DNA of 64,000 nucleotides from NCBI RefSeq assembly GCF_017599385.1, contig NZ_JAGFPK010000001.1:3084483-3148482 (forward strand), written 5' to 3'. Origin of the DNA: Ciceribacter sp. L1K22 (GTDB lineage: Bacteria > Pseudomonadota > Alphaproteobacteria > Rhizobiales > Rhizobiaceae). The notes under the pieces are model-generated. The model did not search any database and was not told the origin of the DNA. It saw only the letters and a list, made by a program, of their open reading frames with translations. This document shows, piece by piece, positions 1-7,647 of this stretch (position 1 is the stretch's first letter; each line of letters opens with the position of its first letter). A program made the position numbers and the translations under genes.

Positions 1-2
1 GC

Positions 3-1154
3 TCAGACCTCGCTCACGACATTGCTGCCGGAAATCACATGGACCTTGTAGCCGGCGAAGATCGAGGATGCCTCGCCCGAGGCATAAAGCGCCTGGTAGG
101 CATCATGCGGCACCAGGGCGTGCTTCTGGTAGGCCGAGACACCCATGCGCGCCGCTTCGAGATCGCCGGTCTCGATGTGGAACTCCTGGATCGCCGGTGT
201 GGAGGAGAAGAAGCCCTTCTGCGCCGGCCGCTCTGTCTTGGAGAAGATTTCCTGCATGGTCCAGGTGAGTACCCAGGCGTTTTCCGGCTTCCTGACTCGT
301 GTGAGGATGTCGGTGACGCGACCGTTGTTCTCGGTGATACCGGCTGCGTAGAAGGGACCGAGCACCATGCGGTTCATCTGCTTGGGGTGCAGCGTCTCGA
401 AATCCTTGTCCATATTGCCGATGACCGTCGCCGGCGTCAGCGAATAGGCGCCGTTCTTCGCGGCGAAATCGTCGAAGCGGGCGGCCAGCTCCGGATTGAG
501 CAACCCGCCGACAGGCAGCGGTATATCAACGTCAGGATTGAGTTTGCCGTCCGGCGTCACGAGCAGCTTCGCGACATTGTCGGACGAGTCCTCAATGCCC
601 GCCGCGTAGATCATCGGCAACGTGTTGGTCCCGTCGAACACGGCCCACGTGACGACATAGTAGGGTCGCCGGGTCTTCTCGTTGACGGTGACGCGCACCG
701 TCTCCGGCATCACGAACGGCGAGAAGATTTCACCGCGACCGATCTGTTCGAGATAAAGCCGTTCAGCCATCTGCGTCTGCAGCGCGGTCGGAAATTCCTT
801 CTGCCGCAGGATGAAATCGACGATTTCGGCCCTGAGCGCATTGGCGTCGGGGATCGCCGCCAGCCGTTTCGGCGCGCTGCCGCGATCGTTTTCCAGCTCC
901 AGCACGTTCTGGAAGATCGGAAACCCGCTCTCCGCCTTCGATATCCGGAACTGGTCGGTGAAGCCGATGCGGTTCTCCCAGCAGGCGAAGGAATTCTTCA
1001 GCCGCTCGACATAAGGCAGCACCAGTCCGCCCGCCGATCCCATCGCCGGAAGCGTGACATCCGGATTGGAGAGATAGATCTCAAGCCCGCCGAGGGCCGA
1101 GTGGATGGCGTTGAAATAGTGGGTGACGGTGGGATTGGCGTTAGGGGCGTTCAT
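3..1154 (-). CDS. Hypothetical protein, 383 aa, no recognised family
   Basis: I do not recognise this family. The protein has no signal peptide or membrane segment and looks like a soluble cytoplasmic protein with mixed alpha/beta composition. A GGGAG Shine-Dalgarno sequence lies about 8 nt before the ATG, which supports this start. The gene is complete; its TGA occupies positions 3-5. It lies downstream of, and on the same strand as, the coiled-coil gene at 1336-2424, separated by a mosaic palindromic repeat, so the two may be functionally linked. Because the window ends here, any further operon members are unseen. No function is assigned. Confidence 0.75.
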   Translation of the reverse strand: MNAPNANPTVTHYFNAIHSALGGLEIYLSNPDVTLPAMGSAGGLVLPYVERLKNSFACWENRIGFTDQFRISKAESGFPIFQNVLELENDRGSAPKRLAAIPDANALRAEIVDFILRQKEFPTALQTQMAERLYLEQIGRGEIFSPFVMPETVRVTVNEKTRRPYYVVTWAVFDGTNTLPMIYAAGIEDSSDNVAKLLVTPDGKLNPDVDIPLPVGGLLNPELAARFDDFAAKNGAYSLTPATVIGNMDKDFETLHPKQMNRMVLGPFYAAGITENNGRVTDILTRVRKPENAWVLTWTMQEIFSKTERPAQKGFFSSTPAIQEFHIETGDLEAARMGVSAYQKHALVPHDAYQALYASGEASSIFAGYKVHVISGSNVVSEV

Positions 1155-1174
1155 TGAGCGCTCCCCGCGCGTTG

Positions 1175-1298
1175 CCCCTCATCCCCCTGCCGGGACCTTC
1201 TCCCCGTCTCGACGGGGAGAAGGGGGATGGAGCACCGCCTTGCCACACATCCCTTCTCCCCGCCTGCGGGGAGAAGGTGGCGGCAGCCGGATGAGGGG
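1175..1298. repeat. Rhizobial intergenic mosaic palindromic element (RIME-like)
   Basis: Two strong hairpins sit inside an outer inverted repeat. The outer arms are CCCCTCATCC (1175-1184) and GGATGAGGGG (1289-1298). Hairpin 1 has 13-nt arms at 1196-1208 and 1211-1223 with a 2-nt loop. Hairpin 2 has 12-nt arms at 1252-1263 and 1266-1277 with a 2-nt loop. Both arms share the core CCTTCTCCCC/GGGGAGAAGG. This layout matches the dispersed intergenic mosaic elements known in Rhizobiaceae. It lies between two co-directional genes, where it could act as a terminator or mRNA-stabilising structure. Confidence 0.8.
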
Positions 1299-1335
1299 CT
1301 GGCTTCCACCTCAGCGATTGACAACCGCGAGCCCA

Positions 1336-2424
1336 TCACGTCTTCACGTAGTTCGCCGAATTGTGCTTGTCGATGACCGTCTGGAAGCGGCGGGCAAACG
1401 CGTCGTCGGCGAGCTTCTTGCGGCGCTGGATGTCCTGCGTCGAGAGCATGTTCTTCTCGTGCAGTTCCAAGAGGTCGCCGATATGGCGCTGCGCGGCGGC
1501 ACCGATGCCCGCCATGGTTTCTTCCGCCGCCGTATCCACCTGGCTGCCGAGCGTGTTGATCCGGTGCGCGACCTCCTGCTGGGCGGCGGTCTTCAACGAA
1601 TCCTCAAGCGCCTTGTAGAGCACGATGCGCTGTTCGGTATCGATCGTCAGCTTGTTGATCAGCGTGTTCTGCGCGGCGATCTGGTTGTTGAGCGAATCGA
1701 CAAAGGTCTGGAACATCGAGGTGTAGCGTTCCAGCGTCTGGCTCTCGGCGAGAAGCTCCTGCTCCTTGGCCTGCGCCTCGTTGTAGTCGGTCGCGAGTTT
1801 CGAGCGCTGGGCTTCGAGCTCGGTGCGCTCCGACTGGTCGGTGGACGCAGCGATCTTGTTTTCGATGTCGAGCAGTTGCGGATTGAGCGTCTCGATCTTC
1901 TTCTGCGTCGCCTCGAGGCTCGCGATCGTACCCTTGCGACGCTCGATCACCTGGATCAGGCTCGCTTCGGAGGTCTTGTAGCGCTGGTCGAGAACGGCAC
2001 GCTGATCCTTGAGAATACCGACGATCGTGTCGGACTTGGCGAGCAGTTCCTGCAGGTTGCCGGCGAGCGACATGTTGCGGACGCGCTCGGTGCGCATGCG
2101 CTGCGCTCGCTGCTTGGAGAAGATGCCGATGAACTTCTCATAGCCTGAATAGGTCTTCATACTCTCGAACTCGGAGCCGAACACGTTGGTGGCGTCCTCC
2201 AGGCCGATGATGAGGTCGGCGATATTCGCCTCCATCACCTTCTGCTGGTTCAGCACATCCTGGATACGGGCGTTCTCGATGTCGAAATTCGTGTCGCCGA
2301 GCTTGGTGTCGGCCTTGGCGAACTGGTCGAGCACCTGGCCGGACTGGGCCAGCTTCGTCTTCATATCGTCGACGATGCCGCGGGTTTTCTCGATTTCGCT
2401 GTCGAAGGACTGTAGTGAAGCCAT
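1336..2424 (-). CDS. Coiled-coil protein, 362 aa, possibly TelA-like in architecture
   Basis: The protein is almost entirely alpha-helical. Heptad-rich stretches run from roughly residue 110 to 270, with many Gln, Glu, Lys and Leu and no membrane segment, signal peptide or enzymatic motif. The long helical region followed by a QN-rich helix resembles the toxic-anion-resistance (TelA) group in general layout. I see no diagnostic motif, so this is only a possibility. A GGGAGA Shine-Dalgarno site lies 7 nt before the ATG. It precedes the unknown gene at 3-1154 on the same strand. Confidence 0.7.
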   Translation of the reverse strand: MASLQSFDSEIEKTRGIVDDMKTKLAQSGQVLDQFAKADTKLGDTNFDIENARIQDVLNQQKVMEANIADLIIGLEDATNVFGSEFESMKTYSGYEKFIGIFSKQRAQRMRTERVRNMSLAGNLQELLAKSDTIVGILKDQRAVLDQRYKTSEASLIQVIERRKGTIASLEATQKKIETLNPQLLDIENKIAASTDQSERTELEAQRSKLATDYNEAQAKEQELLAESQTLERYTSMFQTFVDSLNNQIAAQNTLINKLTIDTEQRIVLYKALEDSLKTAAQQEVAHRINTLGSQVDTAAEETMAGIGAAAQRHIGDLLELHEKNMLSTQDIQRRKKLADDAFARRFQTVIDKHNSANYVKT

Positions 2425-2635
2425 GCGCTCGTCTCCCTGAACCCTGTCCGCAACCGCAGGATTTGCAAATCCACGGCGACCTTATCCCAATTCGGCACTT
2501 TGAACAGCGCCGCGCCTCGCCAAAGCGGAGGATCGCATTGCAGATATGGAGGGCAGCGCCATCGCGCAAGGTGGTACACACGAAAACACGGCACCGGGAT
2601 ACCACCGTTGCCGTGTCGGGAAGCGAAAGGAACCC

Positions 2636-3028
2636 TTACTGGCCAGCGGCAGCAGGATCCTTGAGATAGGCGATGATGTTCGCGATATCTTCGGGCTTCT
2701 TCAGCCCGGCAAAGGACATCGTGGTTCCCTTGACCAGATCCCGCGGCTTTGGCAGGTAGAGCGCCAGCTCCTCCGCACTCCAGACCTTGCCGTCCGCGCC
2801 GAACTCCGTCATTGCCTTGGAATATTTGAAGCCGTCGACACTGGCGACCGGACGGTCGACGACGCCCATGAGGCTCGGGCCGACCTTGTTCTTGGCCTCG
2901 GTGGCGGTATGGCAGGCCATGCAGTTCTTCTTGAAGACGGCCGCTCCGGCGACCGCGTCGCCATCGGCAAGAGCCACGCCCGCCGGCAGGATCAGCGACG
3001 CGGCGAGAATGAGACAGTGCAGTTTCAT
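2636..3028 (-). CDS. Small class I c-type cytochrome, periplasmic
   Basis: A 130-aa precursor starts with a signal peptide (about residues 1-21, cleavage after VALA). The heme-binding motif CMACH is at residues 36-40, and a probable axial Met lies near residue 104 (GTTMSFAG). Size and layout fit the cytochrome c2/c552 group that carries electrons in the periplasm between the bc1 complex and oxidases or reductases. A GAGGAA ribosome site precedes the ATG. A perfect FNR/FixK-type palindrome lies 126-139 nt upstream, which suggests oxygen-regulated expression. The exact redox partner cannot be told from sequence. Confidence 0.88.
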   Translation of the reverse strand: MKLHCLILAASLILPAGVALADGDAVAGAAVFKKNCMACHTATEAKNKVGPSLMGVVDRPVASVDGFKYSKAMTEFGADGKVWSAEELALYLPKPRDLVKGTTMSFAGLKKPEDIANIIAYLKDPAAAGQ

Positions 3029-3153
3029 GCGTTTTCCTCACACGATTGCATCCCTCCCGATTGGAGGGCGTTACGACGCCACTCTGGAGGAATTCAGGAT
3101 CGGGCTCCATTGGACGACTTGACGCGGTCTAGCAGACAGCCTCGGCCCCGACC

Positions 3154-3167
3154 TTGATCATGATCAA
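3154..3167. promoter_or_regulatory. FNR/FixK-type box (anaerobox)
   Basis: The perfect 14-bp palindrome TTGATCATGATCAA matches the consensus TTGAT-N4-ATCAA of FNR, Anr, FnrN and FixK proteins. It lies between the divergent cytochrome c gene (start 3028) and choX (start 3318). A class II activator site would place the cytochrome transcript start about 41 nt away, near 3120, giving a leader of roughly 90 nt. The site could also act on choX, but an electron-transfer gene is the more usual target. Confidence 0.6.
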
Positions 3168-3317
3168 CTCTGGTGATTTCCGCCCGGAAAGCGGCGGGGA
3201 ATGCCGCTGAAGCGTCGCAAACCGCACCGCAATTTCGCCGCATTTGCGCCTGTCGCGCTTGCAAATCTTGTCTATAGGTGTTGACTTGGGAACAGCAAAA
3301 ACAAGGGAGCCCTCTCA

Positions 3318-4274
3318 ATGACCAATGCCTCTTTCCGTCGACTATCGCTTGCAGCCCTGGCCTCGACACTGATGCTGTCCGCCGCGCCCGTCTGGGCTGC
3401 GGAGGCTGAAAGCTGCTCGACCGTCCGCTTCTCCGACGTCGGCTGGACCGACATCACCGCGACCACCGCGACGGCCTCCGTGATTCTGAAGGCTCTCGGT
3501 TACGAGCCGACCACCACCGTGCTCTCCGTTCCGGTGACCTACTCGTCGCTGAAGAACAAGGACATCGATGTCTTCCTCGGCAACTGGATGCCGACCATGG
3601 AAGCCGATATCGCGCCCTATCGCGAGGAAAAGTCGGTCGAGACCTTCGGTCCGAACCTCGAGGGCGCCAAGTACACGCTCGCCACCAACGCCAAGGGCGC
3701 CGAACTCGGCATCAAGGACTTCGCCGATATCGCCAAGCATGCCGACGCGCTGGAAGGCAAGATCTACGGCATCGAGCCGGGCAATGACGGCAACCGCCTG
3801 ATCATCGACATGATCGACGGCAACAAGTTCGAGCTCGGCAGCTTCGAAGTGGTCGAATCCTCCGAACAGGGCATGCTGGCGCAGGTCGCCCGCGCCGAAC
3901 AGGATGGCACGCCGATCGTTTTCCTCGGCTGGGAACCGCATCCGATGAACGCCAACTTCAAGCTGACCTACCTGTCTGGCGGCGATGACGTCTTCGGCCC
4001 CGACTTCGGTGGCGCGACGATCTACACCAACACCCGTGCCGGCTACACCACCGAATGCCCGAATGTCGGCAAGTTCGTGACCAACCTGAAGTTCTCGCTG
4101 GCCATGGAAAACGAGATCATGGGCAAGATCCTGAACGACGGTGAGGATGCCGAAGCTGCTGCCACGGAGTGGCTGAAGGCCAACCCGTCGGCCGTTGAAC
4201 CCTGGCTTGCAGGCGTGACGACCAAGGACGGCGCCGAAGGCCTCGCAGCTGTCAAGTCGGAGCTCGGCCTCTGA
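3318..4274 (+). CDS. choX: Choline-binding periplasmic protein ChoX
   Basis: The 318-aa precursor has a signal peptide (about residues 1-28). It is the substrate-binding protein of the choline ABC importer. The residues known to line the ligand pocket of S. meliloti ChoX are present at identical numbering: Trp43, Trp90, Tyr119 and Trp205 of the aromatic box, plus Asp45 and Asn156. That makes choline (or acetylcholine) a better prediction than glycine betaine. A GGGAG ribosome site precedes the ATG. choW and choV follow on the same strand. A strong hairpin right after the gene may keep choX mRNA more abundant than the transporter mRNA. Confidence 0.95.
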   Translation: MTNASFRRLSLAALASTLMLSAAPVWAAEAESCSTVRFSDVGWTDITATTATASVILKALGYEPTTTVLSVPVTYSSLKNKDIDVFLGNWMPTMEADIAPYREEKSVETFGPNLEGAKYTLATNAKGAELGIKDFADIAKHADALEGKIYGIEPGNDGNRLIIDMIDGNKFELGSFEVVESSEQGMLAQVARAEQDGTPIVFLGWEPHPMNANFKLTYLSGGDDVFGPDFGGATIYTNTRAGYTTECPNVGKFVTNLKFSLAMENEIMGKILNDGEDAEAAATEWLKANPSAVEPWLAGVTTKDGAEGLAAVKSELGL

Positions 4275-4292
4275 TCGAGCGGACGAAATGGC

Positions 4293-4323
4293 CCCGCGCG
4301 GAAGGATCGTCCTCCCGCGCGGG
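4293..4323 (+). other. Intercistronic hairpin between choX and choW
   Basis: Arms CCCGCGCGG (4293-4301) and CCGCGCGGG (4315-4323) enclose a second stem AGGA/TCCT with a TCG loop, so the whole 31-nt segment can fold as one stem with a single mismatch. No T-tract follows, so it is not a classical terminator. In many ABC operons such a structure after the binding-protein gene protects upstream mRNA from 3' decay; that role is inferred here. Confidence 0.6.
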
Positions 4324-4362
4324 TGCTGAGCCATTTGCTCTGCGCCAATTTCGGGGACACGC

Positions 4363-5232
4363 ATGAATTTTCTCACCGACTACAAGATCCCGATCGGGGC
4401 GACGTCGAAACTTTTGGTCGACTGGCTGACCACAAATCTCAAGATTTTCTTCGATTTCATCGCGACCATTCTGGACGCGTCGATCGACGCGATGCTTTTC
4501 GTTCTGCAGGCGCCGTATCTCAAGGGCAGCCCGCTCGAGGCGCTCTATCCGCTTCTGATGATCGCCATCTTCACGGCCATCGCCTGGCTGGTACGCCGTT
4601 CGCTCGGCGTGACGCTGTTCACGCTGATCGGCCTGCTCCTGATCTATAACCAGGGCTACTGGAAGGAGACGATGGAAACGCTGGCGCTGGTACTGGCTGC
4701 CACAGGTGTGTCGATGGTCGTCGGTGTGCCGATCGGCATTGCCTGTGCCCGCCGACCCTGGCTCTATGCCGGCGTTCGGCCCGTGCTCGACCTGATGCAG
4801 ACCATCCCGACCTTCGTCTACCTGATCCCGGCGCTGATCCTCTTCGGCCTCGGCATGGTGCCTGGCCTGATCGCCACGGTGATCTTTGCGATCCCCGCGC
4901 CGATCCGCCTGACGCGCCTCGGCATCATCTCCACCCCGCCGTCGCTGGTCGAAGCCGCCGTGGCTTTCGGTGCCACGCCGACGCAGGTGCTGCGGAAGGT
5001 GGAACTGCCCTTTGCGACGCCGCAGATCATGGCCGGCCTCACCCAGACCATCATGCTGTCGCTGTCGATGGTCGTGATCGCCGCCCTCGTCGGCGCAAGC
5101 GGTCTCGGCGTGCCGGTCGTCCGCGCGCTGAACACCGTCAACATCGCCCGGGGATTCGAGGCAGGTCTCTGCATCGTCATTCTCGCCATCATCCTCGACC
5201 GGATCTTCCGCATTCCCGGAGAAGACACATGA
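4363..5232 (+). CDS. choW: Choline ABC transporter permease ChoW
   Basis: This 289-aa inner-membrane protein has about six to seven hydrophobic helices and the binding-protein-dependent transport signature region (residues ~190-230, with a VEAAVAFGATPTQVLRKVELP stretch that contacts the ATPase). It resembles ProW/OpuAB permeases. It lies 88 nt after choX, and its stop overlaps the choV start by 4 nt (ATGA), indicating translational coupling to the ATPase. Together with choX and choV it forms the complete choline importer. Confidence 0.93.
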   Translation: MNFLTDYKIPIGATSKLLVDWLTTNLKIFFDFIATILDASIDAMLFVLQAPYLKGSPLEALYPLLMIAIFTAIAWLVRRSLGVTLFTLIGLLLIYNQGYWKETMETLALVLAATGVSMVVGVPIGIACARRPWLYAGVRPVLDLMQTIPTFVYLIPALILFGLGMVPGLIATVIFAIPAPIRLTRLGIISTPPSLVEAAVAFGATPTQVLRKVELPFATPQIMAGLTQTIMLSLSMVVIAALVGASGLGVPVVRALNTVNIARGFEAGLCIVILAIILDRIFRIPGEDT

Positions 5233-6275
5233 CCGAAGCCGTCATTTTCTCCAATGTCGACATCGTGTTCGGCGACAATCCGCAAAAGGCGATCGAACTG
5301 ATCGACCAGGGGCGCACGCGCGACGAGATCGGTGCCGAGACGGGACTGGTGCTCGGCGTTGCCGGCGCCTCCCTGACGGTGCACGAAGGGGAAATCCTCG
5401 TGCTGATGGGCCTCTCGGGTTCCGGCAAGTCGACGCTGCTGCGCGCTGTGAACGGTCTTGCGCCCGTCGTTCGCGGCAATGTCACCGTCAGGACGACGGG
5501 CGGACATGTTGATCCCTACACGTGCTCCGCTGCCAAGCTGCGCGACCTGCGCATGCACACCGTCTCGATGGTCTTCCAGCAGTTCGGTCTCCTGCCCTGG
5601 CGGACGGTTGCCGAAAACGTCGGTTTTGGCTTGGAACTGGCGGGTGTTCGCGAGGCGGAGCGCCGGAAGACGGTCGACGAGCAGCTTCATCTGGTGAACC
5701 TCTCGCAATGGGCCGACCGAAAGGTCAACGAACTGTCGGGCGGCATGCAGCAGCGCGTCGGGCTCGCCCGCGCCTTCGCCACCGGCGCGCCGATCCTTTT
5801 GATGGACGAACCGTTCTCCGCCCTCGACCCGCTGATCCGCACGCGCCTCCAGGACGAGCTTCTGGAATTCCAGTCGCGCCTGAAGAAGACCATCCTCTTC
5901 GTCAGCCACGATCTGGACGAGGCCTTCCGGATCGGCAACCGCATCGCCATCATGGAAGGCGGCCGCATCATCCAGTGCGGCACGCCGCAGGAGATCGTCA
6001 GCAACCCGATCAACCAGTATGTCGCCGACTTCGTGCAGAACATGAACCCGATCAACATGCTGACCGCGAGCGACGTGATGACACCGGGCGCCGCCACCCA
6101 GGGCGCCGTCAGCGGCACGGCGAAACCGCAAACACCGCTGGTCGACATCCTCGACGTGCTGGCGCGGCAACCCGGCACGATCGGCGTTGTTGACAACGGA
6201 TCGATCATCGGCACGATCAGCGCCAATGAAGTGATAGCAGGGCTGACGCGGCACAGGCGCAAGGAACCGGTCTGA
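5229..6275 (+). CDS. choV: Choline ABC transporter ATP-binding protein ChoV
   Basis: The 348-aa ATPase has a Walker A motif GLSGSGKST (residues 61-69), a Q-loop (VFQQFG), the signature LSGGMQQRVGLARA, Walker B (ILLMDEP) and an H-loop (FVSHD). The N-terminal ~45 residues before the ATPase core and a C-terminal extension of about 70 residues resemble ProV/OpuAA, where the tail carries regulatory CBS-like elements. The start overlaps choW by 4 nt. The stop codon lies at the centre of a perfect inverted repeat. It energises choline uptake with ChoX and ChoW at the inner membrane. Confidence 0.95.
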   Translation: MTEAVIFSNVDIVFGDNPQKAIELIDQGRTRDEIGAETGLVLGVAGASLTVHEGEILVLMGLSGSGKSTLLRAVNGLAPVVRGNVTVRTTGGHVDPYTCSAAKLRDLRMHTVSMVFQQFGLLPWRTVAENVGFGLELAGVREAERRKTVDEQLHLVNLSQWADRKVNELSGGMQQRVGLARAFATGAPILLMDEPFSALDPLIRTRLQDELLEFQSRLKKTILFVSHDLDEAFRIGNRIAIMEGGRIIQCGTPQEIVSNPINQYVADFVQNMNPINMLTASDVMTPGAATQGAVSGTAKPQTPLVDILDVLARQPGTIGVVDNGSIIGTISANEVIAGLTRHRRKEPV

Positions 6276-6285
6276 GACCGGTTCC
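6263..6285 (+). other. Perfect inverted repeat centred on the choV stop codon
   Basis: Arms GGAACCGGTC (6263-6272) and GACCGGTTCC (6276-6285) are perfect complements. The three-base loop between them is exactly the choV TGA. No T-tract follows. It may stabilise the 3' end of the cho mRNA or affect termination at the stop codon; the function is inferred. Confidence 0.55.
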
Positions 6286-6317
6286 GCGCACGTCGGCGCG
6301 GGGCGGCCGGGAACGGG

Positions 6318-7070
6318 ATGATGACTGACAAACCTTCCGTGATTCGCGAAACGGACGAGGACGCGAGACGCCTGGCGCGAACATTGGTGCGGGCGGCGCG
6401 TTACGTGGCGCTCGCGGTCGTCGATCCGGAGACGCTATTTCCCTCCGTCAGCCGCGTGCTGGTCGCAACAGACAGCGACGGCGTGCCGGTCATTCTCGTA
6501 TCGAACCTGTCGGCCCACACACGCGCGCTCTCAGCCGACAGCCGCTGCTCGCTGCTGGCCGGAGAACCCGGCAAGGGTGATCCCCTCGCCTATCCGAGAC
6601 TGACCGTCCAGTGCCTCGCCGAACCGGTGGACCGTGACAGCGACGTCCACGCACGTCTTCGCGCCCGCTTTCTTGCCCGCCACCCCAAGTCGAAGCTCTA
6701 CATCGACTTCCCCGACTTTCGCTTCTTCCGGTTGGTCCCGCAGGGCGCAAGTCTGAACGGCGGCTTTGGCCGTGCATACATTTTGCCCGCCGACGACTTG
6801 ATCATTGCAAACTTTGGACAGGCGGAATTTGCCGGTCGGGAGGCCGAGACACTGCAAGAATTAATGGGGGACCTACCCGATCTCCCGGCAGTACTGGCAG
6901 GGCACCTTGGTGGCGACAACGCGCTGAAATGGCAGGTCTGCGGCCTTGATATGGCCGGAATCGACCTGATTTCCGGGGATTTTGCCCTCCGGTGGGAGTT
7001 TAGCGCCCCCTGCCACAACCTTAGGGACATTAAATTAGACTTATCTAAATCAGCATACCCGATACCTTAA
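6318..7070 (+). CDS. HugZ-like pyridoxamine 5'-phosphate oxidase-fold protein with DUF2470 tail
   Basis: The 250-aa protein has an N-terminal split-barrel flavin/heme-binding domain (residues ~15-165) and a C-terminal segment resembling DUF2470 (~170-245). This layout is that of the HugZ family, some of which degrade or bind heme, while others have unknown roles. ATGATG offers two adjacent starts behind a weak GGGA site. It follows choV by 43 nt, but its function is unrelated. The last codons overlap the first of two NolR-type boxes that precede nolR. Confidence 0.78.
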   Translation: MMTDKPSVIRETDEDARRLARTLVRAARYVALAVVDPETLFPSVSRVLVATDSDGVPVILVSNLSAHTRALSADSRCSLLAGEPGKGDPLAYPRLTVQCLAEPVDRDSDVHARLRARFLARHPKSKLYIDFPDFRFFRLVPQGASLNGGFGRAYILPADDLIIANFGQAEFAGREAETLQELMGDLPDLPAVLAGHLGGDNALKWQVCGLDMAGIDLISGDFALRWEFSAPCHNLRDIKLDLSKSAYPIP

Positions 7071-7087
7071 ATTTAGGCATATACAAT
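7034..7087. promoter_or_regulatory. Two NolR-consensus boxes upstream of nolR
   Basis: The NolR recognition sequence described in Sinorhizobium is (A/T)TTAG-N9-A(T/A). Box 1 is ATTAG at 7034-7038 with AA at 7048-7049; it also contains the inverted repeat TTAGA-CTTA-TCTAA. Box 2 is TTTAG at 7072-7076 with AT at 7086-7087. A third partial match starts at 7089 but ends in AC. The boxes lie 96 to 149 nt before the nolR start, in an AT-rich patch unlike the surrounding DNA. This suggests autoregulation. Confidence 0.65.
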
Positions 7088-7182
7088 TTTTAGCCGCTTG
7101 GTACACTTTCGGGCATTCGTACTACGCTGATTGCAAGCGGTTCGCCCGCGTGGGCAACCGGTTTTTAGGGAAGAATGAGCTT

Positions 7183-7500
7183 ATGAACACCAAGACTTTG
7201 ACCGAACAGTCGGCAGCCGCTGCCGGCCTTCTTTCGGCGATGGCAAACCCCAAGCGGCTTATGATCCTGTGCAGCCTGGTCAAGGGCGAGGTGCCGGTTG
7301 GCGTTCTCGCACAGCAGGTCGGCCTCAGCCAGTCGGCGCTCTCCCAGCACCTGTCGAAGCTCAGGGCCCAGAAACTCGTCAAGACGCGTCGCGACGCGCA
7401 GACAATTTATTATTCCAGCAATTCGGAGTCCGTCATCAAGGTTCTTGAGACGCTGGAAGACATTTATTGCCAGACAGAGGCCAGCCGTTCCGCCGCCTGA
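7183..7500 (+). CDS. nolR: NolR-type ArsR-family transcriptional regulator
   Basis: This 105-aa winged-helix protein carries the stretch AAGLLSAMANPKRLMILCSL and the recognition helix QSALSQHLSKLRAQKL, followed by RRDAQTIYYSS. These segments are nearly those of rhizobial NolR, which represses nod genes and many core genes. I chose the ATG at 7183 because AGGGAAG lies about 9 nt upstream; the in-frame GTG at 7150 has no ribosome site. No metal-binding CXC motif is present, so it is not an arsenic sensor. Two NolR boxes lie upstream and an intrinsic terminator follows. Confidence 0.88.
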   Translation: MNTKTLTEQSAAAAGLLSAMANPKRLMILCSLVKGEVPVGVLAQQVGLSQSALSQHLSKLRAQKLVKTRRDAQTIYYSSNSESVIKVLETLEDIYCQTEASRSAA

Positions 7501-7605
7501 TGATAGCGCTGCCATAACGGCAGACAGCAGGCGGAAGAGCGGTCCAAGACTACCAGGCCAATGGTGTCGCGGCTTTTTGGATGACGTTATATGCAAGAGA
7601 GACTG

Positions 7606-7635
7606 GCCGGCGGATCCTCGATCCGCCGGCTTTTT
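7606..7635 (+). terminator. Rho-independent terminator after nolR
   Basis: Perfect 10-bp arms GCCGGCGGAT (7606-7615) and ATCCGCCGGC (7621-7630) flank a 5-nt loop and are followed by TTTTTC. It ends the nolR transcript before the convergent phosphatase gene. Confidence 0.9.
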
Positions 7636-7647
7636 CGTCGCCGAAGC

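Noticed and set aside
7150-7182. A longer NolR starting at the GTG at 7150
   Set aside because: No ribosome site there, and AGGGAAG lies at the correct distance from the ATG at 7183.
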